Shown here one piece after another: positions 16,347-24,124 of a stretch of 64,000 bases of DNA. Positions within the stretch are counted from its first letter, which is position 1. Each line of letters starts with the position of its first letter. Below the pieces are notes generated by a model. It worked only from the letters and a program-made list of their open reading frames with translations. It did not search any database and had not been told where the DNA came from. Source of the DNA: Granulicella cerasi. GTDB lineage: Bacteria; Acidobacteriota; Terriglobia; Terriglobales; Acidobacteriaceae. Made by a program: the position numbers and the translations under genes. The stretch spans positions 248,001 through 312,000 of the forward strand of contig NZ_JAGSYD010000002.1 of assembly GCF_025685575.1 (NCBI RefSeq). Reading direction: 5' to 3'.

Positions 16347-17546
16347 TTAGTACGGGTACGGCGAGTAGTATCCGCGACGATAGTACGCCGGCGGAGGCGG
16401 CTGCTGCGGTCCCGGGCCCGCGCCATACGCCAAACGCTGCATCTCCGCCTGCGATACGGTCCGAACCTCCGCCGGAGCGGCCAGCGTAAAGCTCAGCACG
16501 GCTTCCGGTGCGACCAGCACGCGTCCGCCAGGGCCGCCCGCCGAAGCCGCAACGCCTGCGCCGGCGCCCACCGCTCCACCGACGACGGCACCTGCCCCGC
16601 CGCCAACCGCTGCACCGAGAAGCGCGCCGAATGCTCCAAGGCCGACCGCGTTCCCCACCGTGTGGCCGGTCTTATCCCGTCCCTGACGCATCCAGATGCT
16701 TGACTGGATCGGATACACCTGCCCGCCGAGAATCACGCTGTTGATTTGTAGTGCGAGCTGCCCCTTGCCCGAAAGCGCCTTCGCCTTCTCCGCATCGACG
16801 ACCACGCCGTTCACTTGTGCACCGCGAGGAATCGCGACCACATTCGGACCGAGCACATCATTCATCAGGATGCCGGTAAACGGCGTGCCCGGAGCGATGT
16901 GGTTCGAATCGATCCCGCGGTTGATGCGCACCGAAATCAACTGCCCTGCCGGAACCGTCACCGGCTGGCCGCCAACCTGACCACCTTGGGGCGCGTTAGC
17001 GTAGTAACCGTTGCCACCGTTGCCGTTGTAAAGCGGGCGACGACCCGAGGGCGGCGGAGGCGGAGGAGCCGAACCGTCCGCAGGCATGTTTTCAGCCATG
17101 CCGGTCTCCGAGGAGGTCGAAGGTGCTCCCGGAGCGTAGCTGCCATCCTGCTGCGGCACGAGCGGCTGTCCTTGTGCGTCTACCGGAGGGCCATCTGGAG
17201 CGGGCTGCCCCGGAGCCGCAGCGTCTGCGGTCTGGGTTCCGTCGGTCGGCGGCGGGGTGTCGCCCAGCGCGAGCTGATCGACGACCTTCTTCACGCCCGA
17301 CACGCGGGCCACAATGTTCTCTGCCTTCGAGCGCAGCGCTTCATCATGCACATTGCCCGAAAGCGTGACGACACCATAAGTCGTCGAGCTCTGGATGTTC
17401 TGCGAGGCCAACTCCGGCGCATCCGCCAGCGCCTTCAATACATTGGCTTCCACCTGCGCATCGGGCACGGCAGTCTTGCTCTGCGCACCTGCCACTGCGG
17501 CAACCATCAGGGTCCCCACCAATACTCCGGACCGTAAACGAGTCAT
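16347..17546 (-). CDS. Secreted BON-domain protein with glycine-zipper segment
   Basis: A protein of 399 residues with a signal peptide (about 1-21). Residues about 28-95 form a BON domain (VEANVLKALADAPELASQNI, VVTLSGNVHDEALRSKAENI, VVDQL), a fold that binds phospholipid or other envelope ligands. A Pro/Gly/Gln-rich linker follows (about 95-190). Residues about 200-290 are beta-rich (VPAGQLISVRINRGIDS, IPRGAQVNGVVVDAEKA). Residues about 300-345 form a glycine zipper (AFGALLGAAVGGGAGAVVGG) likely to insert in or lie against a membrane. The end is Pro/Tyr-rich. Probably outer-membrane or periplasmic; the role is unknown. Confidence 0.72.
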   Translation of the reverse strand: MTRLRSGVLVGTLMVAAVAGAQSKTAVPDAQVEANVLKALADAPELASQNIQSSTTYGVVTLSGNVHDEALRSKAENIVARVSGVKKVVDQLALGDTPPPTDGTQTADAAAPGQPAPDGPPVDAQGQPLVPQQDGSYAPGAPSTSSETGMAENMPADGSAPPPPPPSGRRPLYNGNGGNGYYANAPQGGQVGGQPVTVPAGQLISVRINRGIDSNHIAPGTPFTGILMNDVLGPNVVAIPRGAQVNGVVVDAEKAKALSGKGQLALQINSVILGGQVYPIQSSIWMRQGRDKTGHTVGNAVGLGAFGALLGAAVGGGAGAVVGGAVGAGAGVAASAGGPGGRVLVAPEAVLSFTLAAPAEVRTVSQAEMQRLAYGAGPGPQQPPPPAYYRRGYYSPYPY

Positions 17547-17653
17547 GGACGTAAGCCTCCAACTTTCAGGCGCGCGTTTGCCGCTGCGCCATCTGCTACT
17601 TCAGACGCTCATTCACCGAAAAAGTTCCGGTGCAGAAACCGCCGCGGAAAACA

Positions 17654-17686
17654 GATGCGCCTCACCGAGGTTCGATGAGGCGCATC
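17654..17686 (-). terminator. Terminator of the araA-galM unit
   Basis: A perfect 11-bp stem (GATGCGCCTCA at 17654-17664, TGAGGCGCATC at 17676-17686), 17 bases beyond the galM stop. On the minus strand it is followed by TGTTTT. Confidence 0.8.
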
Positions 17687-17703
17687 CGTTGCCGTGTTGG
17701 CTG

Positions 17704-18816
17704 CTACTTCGTAACGCTGAACGTGAAAACCGTGCTCGAGTGCATTGTCTCGCCCGGCTTCAGCTCCGTCGAAGGGAACGACGGCTGGTTCGGCGAATCC
17801 GGGAAGTGCTGCGTCTCCAGGCAGAAGCCACCGTTCTTCACGTAGGCCTTGCCGCTGATGCCGGTGAGCGTGCCGTCGAGGAAGTTGCCGGAGTAGAACT
17901 GCACACCCGGCTCCGTGCTGGTCACGGTCAGCGTGCGGCCCGACTTTGGATCGACCGCCTTCGCCACCAGGTGCAGCGTGTTCGTCTTCGCGCTCAGGAC
18001 AAAGTTGTGATCGTACCCACCAGCGGTCTTCAACTGCTGATCAGCTGCATGGATGCGCTCGCCGATTGTGTGCGGCTTGTTGAAGTCAAACGGCGTTCCG
18101 GCAACCGGTGCCAGCTTGCCGGTCGGAATCAGCGTCGCGTTCACCGGCGTGGTGGCGTCGGCAGCGATCATCATCTGTTCATCGAGCACTGTTCCACTTC
18201 CCTCGCCGGCGAGGTTGAAGTAGGAGTGGTTGGTCAGGTTGACCACGGTGTCCTTGTCGGTCGTGGCGGTGTAGTCAATGTGCAGGCTCGACCCGACCAG
18301 CGTGTACTTCACGTGCGCGGTCAGCTTACCCGGGAAGCCCATATCGCCGTCCGGGCTGACCAGCGTGAACTCCACACCGTTCGGCAGTTCCTTACCCTGC
18401 CAAACCTTCTGGTCGAATCCCACCTTGCCACCGTGCAGCGCGTTGCCATTGTTGTTCGTCGGAATCTCATACGACTTGCCGTCGAGCGAGAACCTGCCGT
18501 TCGCGATACGGTTGCCATAACGGCCCACGATCGCGCCCATGTAAGAGGTGTTCTTCGGGTTCTCGTACCCGGCAACATCCTTGAAGCCGAGCACCACATC
18601 CGCAACGTTGCCGTTCTTGTCCGGCGCGTCGATGCTCACCACATGTGCGCCGAAGTTCGTCAGCTTCACGGTGAGCTGCGCGTCGTGCAGCGTGTAGAGA
18701 AACAGCGGCTGCCCGTCGGCGGACTTGCCCCAGCTGTCCTTCTTGACCTCGCCCTGCGCCATCGCACTCGTCAGCACAAGACCCGCTGCCATCGCCATCG
18801 ATACTGCCTGCTTCAT
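17704..18816 (-). CDS. galM: Aldose 1-epimerase (mutarotase), exported
   Basis: An enzyme of 370 residues that interconverts alpha and beta anomers of aldoses. Family blocks: [61 protein letters not shown] (catalytic His) and [20 protein letters not shown] (catalytic Glu in LETQ). It carries a signal peptide (about 1-20, ending SAMAQ), so it should act in the periplasm or outside. I chose the ATG at 18816 because AGGAG lies at proper spacing for it, whereas the ATG at 18825 overlaps that site. It lies 30 bases downstream of araA and shares its terminator, so arabinose is a likely substrate. Confidence 0.92.
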   Translation of the reverse strand: MKQAVSMAMAAGLVLTSAMAQGEVKKDSWGKSADGQPLFLYTLHDAQLTVKLTNFGAHVVSIDAPDKNGNVADVVLGFKDVAGYENPKNTSYMGAIVGRYGNRIANGRFSLDGKSYEIPTNNNGNALHGGKVGFDQKVWQGKELPNGVEFTLVSPDGDMGFPGKLTAHVKYTLVGSSLHIDYTATTDKDTVVNLTNHSYFNLAGEGSGTVLDEQMMIAADATTPVNATLIPTGKLAPVAGTPFDFNKPHTIGERIHAADQQLKTAGGYDHNFVLSAKTNTLHLVAKAVDPKSGRTLTVTSTEPGVQFYSGNFLDGTLTGISGKAYVKNGGFCLETQHFPDSPNQPSFPSTELKPGETMHSSTVFTFSVTK

Positions 18817-18846
18817 TCTCTGCATCTCCTCGTTCCCGTGCCGGAC

Positions 18847-20340
18847 TTAGCGCAGCTTGTAGGCCGCATCGCTCCAGTGAAGCTCCTGCCGCAGACGATG
18901 AATCTGCGTCTCGCTGTCGATGCGCACAAACTCGATGCCCGCAATCTCGGCGAAGTCCGCCAGATGCTCCATGCGCAGCGCCTGGCTGAAGCCCGTATGG
19001 TGCGCGCCGCCTGCGTAAATCCACGCAGAGGCCGCAATTTTCAGGTTCGGCTTCGGCACCCACAAGGTACGCGCCACAGGCAGCTTCGGCAAGTCCTGCT
19101 CCACAGCCACCACGTCGATGTCGTTGGCGATCATCCGGAAGCGATTGCCCATGTCCACCACCGTCGCGACCACACCTGCGCCCGGACCCGAGGTGAACAC
19201 CAGACGCACCGGATCAGCCTTGCCGCCGATGCCCAGCGGATGCACTTCCAGCGTCGGCTTGCCGACACCGATCGTCGGACAAATCTCCAGCATGTGCGAG
19301 CCAAGAATCTTCGGCGTGCCACCGAAGTCATAGGTGTAATCCTCCATGAACGACGTGCCGCCATCCATGCCCTCGGCCATCACCTTCATCACGCGCACCA
19401 GCGCGGCCGTCTTCCAGTCGCCTTCACCGGCAAAGCCGAACCCATCGGCCATCAAACGCTGTGACGCGATGCCCGGCAACTGTCCCATGCCGTGCAGGTC
19501 TTCAAACGTATCGCTGAAAGCACCGAAGCCGCCATCGACAAGAAACGCTCGCAGACCAAGTTCGATGCGCGCCGCGACAGCGAGCGAGTCCGGACGATCA
19601 TGCTCGGGCTTGATCGTGTAGCTGTCGCGATACTCCTCAACAAGCTTCGCCACGTCCGCATCGGTGAACTCCGCCATGCGGTCAGTGAGATCGCCAATGC
19701 CGTAGCCATGCACCTCATAGCCGAAGACCCGCTGCGCTTCGACCTTGTCGCCGTCGGTCACGGCGACGTTGCGCATGTTGTCGCCGAATCGCGCCACCTT
19801 CAAGTGCTGCGACTCATGCCAGCCCGCAGCCGCACGCGTCCATGCACCGATCTCGGCAAGCGTTTCGTCGTCCTGATAGAAGCCCACCACCACCTTGCGC
19901 GCCAGGCGCAGACGCGCCGTGATGAAACCGAACTCGCGGTCGCCGTGCGCGGCCTGGTTCAGGTTCATGAAGTCCATGTCGATGGTGGAGTAAGGCAGCT
20001 CGCGGTTGTACTGCGTGTGCAGATGCAGGAACGGCTTGCGCAACTGTGAAAGCCCGCTGATCCACATCTTCGCTGGCGAAAACGTGTGCATCCACAGCAC
20101 CAGGCCGATGCAATTCTCATTGCTGTTGGCCTCGATGCAGAGCTTCGTGATGCTCTCCGCAGAGACCATCACCGGCTTTGCCACAACTTTCACCGGAATG
20201 TGCGAACTCTTGTCGAGCGCCGCGGCAATTTCCTGCGCGTGCTCGGCCACAGTTGCCAAAGGACCGGGACCATACAGGTGCTGGCTTCCGGTTACAAACC
20301 AAACTTCACGAGAGCGGGACGAGGCAACGGCGGTAGTCAT
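18847..20340 (-). CDS. araA: L-arabinose isomerase
   Basis: A cytosolic enzyme of 497 residues converting L-arabinose to L-ribulose, the first step of arabinose catabolism; it uses Mn2+. The start [13 protein letters not shown] is diagnostic. Other blocks are [63 protein letters not shown] (metal-binding Glu and His) and [12 protein letters not shown]. The length matches the Escherichia coli enzyme (500). I used ATG 20340, since the upstream extension of 52 residues runs into the divergent promoter region. Divergent from araD and followed by galM. Confidence 0.97.
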   Translation of the reverse strand: MTTAVASSRSREVWFVTGSQHLYGPGPLATVAEHAQEIAAALDKSSHIPVKVVAKPVMVSAESITKLCIEANSNENCIGLVLWMHTFSPAKMWISGLSQLRKPFLHLHTQYNRELPYSTIDMDFMNLNQAAHGDREFGFITARLRLARKVVVGFYQDDETLAEIGAWTRAAAGWHESQHLKVARFGDNMRNVAVTDGDKVEAQRVFGYEVHGYGIGDLTDRMAEFTDADVAKLVEEYRDSYTIKPEHDRPDSLAVAARIELGLRAFLVDGGFGAFSDTFEDLHGMGQLPGIASQRLMADGFGFAGEGDWKTAALVRVMKVMAEGMDGGTSFMEDYTYDFGGTPKILGSHMLEICPTIGVGKPTLEVHPLGIGGKADPVRLVFTSGPGAGVVATVVDMGNRFRMIANDIDVVAVEQDLPKLPVARTLWVPKPNLKIAASAWIYAGGAHHTGFSQALRMEHLADFAEIAGIEFVRIDSETQIHRLRQELHWSDAAYKLR

Positions 20341-20382
20341 AACGCTCACGAGATTACATGCCCCGAGCAAGGACGTGCCACC

Positions 20383-20405
20383 ATATTTTCCGGCGCGAAA
20401 GATAT
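20383..20405. promoter_or_regulatory. Candidate operator in the araA/araD divergent promoter
   Basis: The 118-base gap between the divergent araA and araD genes contains a 23-base imperfect palindrome centred at 20394, with outer arms ATAT and inner TT...CG/CG...AA. Eight of eleven pairs match. Its place between two divergent arabinose genes suggests binding by a dimeric regulator controlling both. No araR or araC gene is in the window, and the half-sites do not clearly match a regulator I know. Confidence 0.4.
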
Positions 20406-20458
20406 TTGCCAACCGTCCTGCGGAACCAGTATGTTTGCGCGAAGGATTATCTCTGCAC

Positions 20459-21145
20459 ATGCTTGAAAAGCTGAAAGAAGAAACGCTCGAAGCCAACCTT
20501 GACCTCGTCCGCCGCGGACTCGTGCTCTACACATGGGGCAACGCCAGCGGCATCGATCGCGAGCAGGGTCTGGTCGTCATCAAGCCGAGCGGCGTTGACT
20601 ATGACTCGCTTCGCCCTGAGCAGATGGTCGTCACCGACCTCGAGGGTAAGGTCGTCGAAGGCACGCACCGCCCTTCGAGCGATCTGATGACCCACGTTGC
20701 GCTCTACAAGGCCTTCGAAGGTATCGGTGGAGTCGTGCACACGCACTCCGAAAATGCTACCGCATGGGCGCAGTCCGGCCGCGACATCCCCGCACTCGGC
20801 ACCACGCATGCGGACTACTTCCACGGCCCCATTCCCTGCACGCGCGAGCTCACCGATGATGAGATCAACGGCGAGTACGTCCTGAATACCGGTCTCGCCA
20901 TCATCGAGCGCTTTCAAGAGATCGACCCACTCGCTGTTCCCGGCGTCATCGTCGCAGGTCATGCGCCCTTTGCCTGGGGCAAGAACGCCATGGACGCAGC
21001 GCATAACGCGGTCGTGCTCGAAGCCGTCGCCAAGATGGCTTTCATGACCGTGATGCTCAACGAAAAGGCAGGCGTTTCGCAGGCCCTGCTCGATCGCCAT
21101 TACTTCCGCAAGCACGGCGCCAACGCCACCTACGGGCAGAAGTAG
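20459..21145 (+). CDS. araD: L-ribulose-5-phosphate 4-epimerase
   Basis: A class II aldolase-fold zinc enzyme of 228 residues that converts L-ribulose-5-phosphate to D-xylulose-5-phosphate. Blocks: [15 protein letters not shown] and [12 protein letters not shown] (substrate phosphate), [27 protein letters not shown] (two zinc His), [17 protein letters not shown] and [12 protein letters not shown] (third zinc His). ATG 20459 has GAAGGA upstream. The longer frame starting at 20006 overlaps araA antisense and was rejected. araB follows 71 bases downstream, so araD-araB is a likely transcription unit. Confidence 0.96.
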   Translation: MLEKLKEETLEANLDLVRRGLVLYTWGNASGIDREQGLVVIKPSGVDYDSLRPEQMVVTDLEGKVVEGTHRPSSDLMTHVALYKAFEGIGGVVHTHSENATAWAQSGRDIPALGTTHADYFHGPIPCTRELTDDEINGEYVLNTGLAIIERFQEIDPLAVPGVIVAGHAPFAWGKNAMDAAHNAVVLEAVAKMAFMTVMLNEKAGVSQALLDRHYFRKHGANATYGQK

Positions 21146-21216
21146 CCCCCCCTTATCGATCCGCGCAGAAGACCTGCGTTTCGTATCACCACCGCTCTCT
21201 AAGGAACACACGCACC

Positions 21217-22812
21217 ATGGCCATTGCAGCAGGAGCAGATTTCGGCACCCTCAGCGTTCGAGTAACGCTGCTTGACTCAGAACGCGGCCGCCTCGGCACC
21301 GCCACCGCGCCGTATCCGCTGCATCGCCGCCGCGAAGACCCTGACTACGCTACGCAGTCTCACGATGACCAGATGAATGCGCTCGTCGCGGCAACCAGGC
21401 AAGTCATCGCAGACACCGGCGTCAACGGCCAGGAGATTGTCGCCTTCGCGCTCGATACCACCGGCTCCAGCGTGCTCATCGTCGACGAAGCCATGCAGCC
21501 GCTCGGCGAGTACTACCTGTGGTGCGACCATCGGGCACACAAGGAAGCGCGCCAGATCACCAGGCTCGCGCACGAGACCAACCTCGAAGCCATCGAGTGG
21601 TGCGGCGGCGTCTATTCGCATGAGTGGGGCTGGGCGAAGCTGTTGCATTGGCTGCGCAACGCTGCACCTGAAGAGCGCGCAAACTTCGGCACTGCGCTCG
21701 AGCACTGCGACATGGTCGCGGCCACGCTCACCGGAGTGCAGAGGCCCGCAGACCTGAAGCGCTCCGTCTGCGCGATGGGCCACAAATGGATGTGGAATCC
21801 GAAGTGGGACGGACTGCCCAGCGAAGAGTTCCTCACGCAGCTCGATCCCCTGCTCGCGGGCGTTCGCGAAAAGATCGGCGGCGAATACCTCACCTCCGAT
21901 CACCTCTATGGCGGCATCAGCGAAGAATGGGCCACAAAGATGGGCCTCAAGCCCGGAACCATCGTCCCCGTCGGCGCCTTCGACGCACATTGGGATGCGC
22001 TCGGTGCAGGCTGCAAGGAAGGCGATGTCGTCAACGTCGTCGGCACCTCCACCTGCATCATCGCAATGGCGCAGAAGACCGAACTCGTCCCCGGAGTCTG
22101 CGGTGTCGTGCCCGGCAGCGTGCACCCGCAACTCACGGGTATCGAAGCTGGGCTCTCGGCCGTTGGCGACATCTTTGAAGCCATCGCCAAGCGCGCCAAT
22201 ACGACGGTGAAAGACCTCGCCAAGGGGCTGGAAGATTACCGCGCCGGACAAACAGGCCTCCTCCGCCTGAGCTGGGACAACGGCGACCGCACCGTGCTCG
22301 TGAACCCGGAGCTCGGCGGCGTCACGCTCGGCTGGAACATGATCCACACGGCGCAGGACGAGCTTCACGCAGCGATCGAAGGCACCGCCTTCCACACACG
22401 CATCATCCTTGAACGCATGGCCGAGTACGGCGTGCCCGTCGAGCGCGTCATCAACGGTGGCGGCATCCCGCAGAACAACCTCACACTCAACCACATCTAC
22501 GCCAACGTGCTGAACAAGCCCGTACTCGTTCCCGACGGCATCCCCACCAGCCTCGGATCGGGCATCGTCGCGCTCACTGCGGCGGGTGTTTATCCGTCGA
22601 TCGAAGCTGCGCAGGAAAAGCTCTGCCTGCCCTTCCGTACGTACATGCCGCAGCCTGAGGCGGTTGCGATCTACGAGCGCTTGTATCAGCTCTATCGCAA
22701 GGTGTACTTCGGTCTCGGCTCAGCCGATGCGCCCGCCGTCGCGCTCGGCGAAGTGCTGCCGGAACTCCGCCGCATTGCGAAAGACTCGCTCGCACAAAGC
22801 GCGTCGGACTAG
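21217..22812 (+). CDS. araB: L-ribulokinase
   Basis: An FGGY-family sugar kinase of 531 residues phosphorylating L-ribulose at C5 with ATP. Blocks: AAGADFGTLSVRVTLLD (N-terminal phosphate loop), LDTTGSSVLIVD, YYLWCDHRAHKEA, SVCAMGHKWMW, VPVGAFDAHWDALGAG, NVVGTSTCIIAM, RVINGGGIPQNN and GSGIVALTAAGVYPS. With AraA and AraD this completes the L-arabinose to xylulose-5-phosphate route. AAGGA lies 11 bases before the ATG. The stop TAG overlaps the convergent MFS stop in a CTAG. Confidence 0.95.
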   Translation: MAIAAGADFGTLSVRVTLLDSERGRLGTATAPYPLHRRREDPDYATQSHDDQMNALVAATRQVIADTGVNGQEIVAFALDTTGSSVLIVDEAMQPLGEYYLWCDHRAHKEARQITRLAHETNLEAIEWCGGVYSHEWGWAKLLHWLRNAAPEERANFGTALEHCDMVAATLTGVQRPADLKRSVCAMGHKWMWNPKWDGLPSEEFLTQLDPLLAGVREKIGGEYLTSDHLYGGISEEWATKMGLKPGTIVPVGAFDAHWDALGAGCKEGDVVNVVGTSTCIIAMAQKTELVPGVCGVVPGSVHPQLTGIEAGLSAVGDIFEAIAKRANTTVKDLAKGLEDYRAGQTGLLRLSWDNGDRTVLVNPELGGVTLGWNMIHTAQDELHAAIEGTAFHTRIILERMAEYGVPVERVINGGGIPQNNLTLNHIYANVLNKPVLVPDGIPTSLGSGIVALTAAGVYPSIEAAQEKLCLPFRTYMPQPEAVAIYERLYQLYRKVYFGLGSADAPAVALGEVLPELRRIAKDSLAQSASD

Positions 22813-23921
22813 CGCACATCCTCACGGCGCTGCGCGGCCACCAGCCCCAGCGCCAGCACGACGCCCGCCACGGCCATCGATCCAAACGCCGTCCGCAGCG
22901 ACTCCGTACGCAACGCGATGCGCCCGATGATCCACGGCAACAGCGCGCTCCCGATTCCTGCTGAGACAAAAACCACGCCGCGTCCGCGCAGCGTCATCGC
23001 CTCCGCCAGCACAGCCGGATAGATCGCCGACACGCCCATCGCCGCGACGCCTGCCGCAAGCACCATCAACATACCGCTCTGCACCACGACCAGCGCCCAT
23101 GTGCTCAGCGCACACATCGCCATCGTCAACGGCAGTAGCAGCCAATGCGGCTTGCGATCATGCAGGACCTTCGCAGCGACTACGCGCCCGAGCAAAATGC
23201 CCGTCCAAAAGACGCTTCCAAGCGGAAGCACGCCAAGCCACCACGAGCTCTGATACCGCGCCGCGTAGCTGGGCAGCCAGTTGGCCAGCCCCGTCTCGAT
23301 GCCTACGGCCAGCAGCGCGAGGAACGCCAGCCCCGCGAGCAGACGCGGCCTCGCCACGGCCTCCCGCACGTCTTCACTCGCCGCCTGCTCCGCTCCTCCG
23401 CCTTGCGCAAAGGCGTACATCGCCGCGATCGCAAGCGCGGCGGCCAGACATTGCCAAGGCAGGATCGCCAACCGGGCCTGCGAGATGTGCGCGGTCCACC
23501 ATCCGGTGCACGCTGCGCCGATCGGCCAGAAGATGTTCAGCAGCTCCAGCCGCGAAGCGCGCTCATGCTCCTCGCACCCTTGCCCCACGAGCACATTCGC
23601 CATCGTCATCGCGATGCCGAGCCCGAGGCCATAGACCGCCAGCCATGCGAGCATCCACGCACCGCCGAAACTCAGCAGCGCGGCGGCAATCGCCGTAATC
23701 AAGCCACCCCAGGCCAGTCCGCGCATCGGACGCCGCCACGGAATCATCGGCCCTACGAGCTGCCCGCCAAACTGCACGGCCAGCCCCGTCGCGGTGTTTG
23801 CCAGATGCAGCTCATGTCCCCGCGCCAGCGCCGGCAGCAACACGCCCTGCAACACAGTCGCAATCCCTGTCACGAAAAACAGAGGATAGAGCCACAGGAT
23901 TTTGCGTGCGCTGGAGTTCAT
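22809..23921 (-). CDS. MFS transporter
   Basis: An integral inner-membrane protein of 370 residues with about 11-12 hydrophobic segments. The family loop between TM2 and TM3 is weak (PWRRPMRGLAWGG). NVLVGQGCEEHERASRLELLN and YPAVLAEAMTLRGRG resemble the FucP/NarK-like sugar transporter branches. The substrate is unknown. It ends head-on against araB, so it is not in the ara operon, though a sugar substrate would be reasonable. The start ATG is at 23921; a 10-base perfect palindrome AGGACGTCCT lies immediately upstream (23923-23932). Confidence 0.82.
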   Translation of the reverse strand: MNSSARKILWLYPLFFVTGIATVLQGVLLPALARGHELHLANTATGLAVQFGGQLVGPMIPWRRPMRGLAWGGLITAIAAALLSFGGAWMLAWLAVYGLGLGIAMTMANVLVGQGCEEHERASRLELLNIFWPIGAACTGWWTAHISQARLAILPWQCLAAALAIAAMYAFAQGGGAEQAASEDVREAVARPRLLAGLAFLALLAVGIETGLANWLPSYAARYQSSWWLGVLPLGSVFWTGILLGRVVAAKVLHDRKPHWLLLPLTMAMCALSTWALVVVQSGMLMVLAAGVAAMGVSAIYPAVLAEAMTLRGRGVVFVSAGIGSALLPWIIGRIALRTESLRTAFGSMAVAGVVLALGLVAAQRREDVR

Positions 23922-23984
23922 AGGACGTCCTCTATTGTGCGCTAAAACCCTGCATACTCGCTGGCTATTCCGCGCCGAGGATCG

Positions 23985-24068
23985 GGCCTGTGCGTGATAT
24001 TCTGAACGCTGAAATCACCCTGAAAAACTAGGCCAGACGAGCAGAGCAGTAAGCGGCAGAAAGCCGCT
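23985..24068 (+). promoter_or_regulatory. Possible structured leader upstream of the PLD lipoprotein
   Basis: The 203-base gap before the lipoprotein gene can fold into nested stems GGCCT/AGGCC (23985-23989 with 24030-24034) and GTGAT/ATCAC (23994-23998 with 24014-24018), followed by a 6-bp hairpin AGCGGC/GCCGCT (24052-24057 with 24063-24068). It matches no riboswitch I know. The short stems could also be chance in GC-rich DNA. Confidence 0.25.
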
Positions 24069-24124
24069 CCAGGTGCGTTTCTCATCAGCTTCCATCTCTC
24101 CTGATAAAGCAGGCTTCAAACACG

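Noticed and set aside
14938-16350. 470-codon plus-strand frame opposite ppiD
   Set aside because: ppiD on the minus strand has a recognised domain order; the plus frame is Arg/Leu/Val-rich shadow.
23923-23932. Perfect 10-base palindrome AGGACGTCCT before the MFS start
   Set aside because: Too short to call an operator on its own; expected by chance at this GC content.
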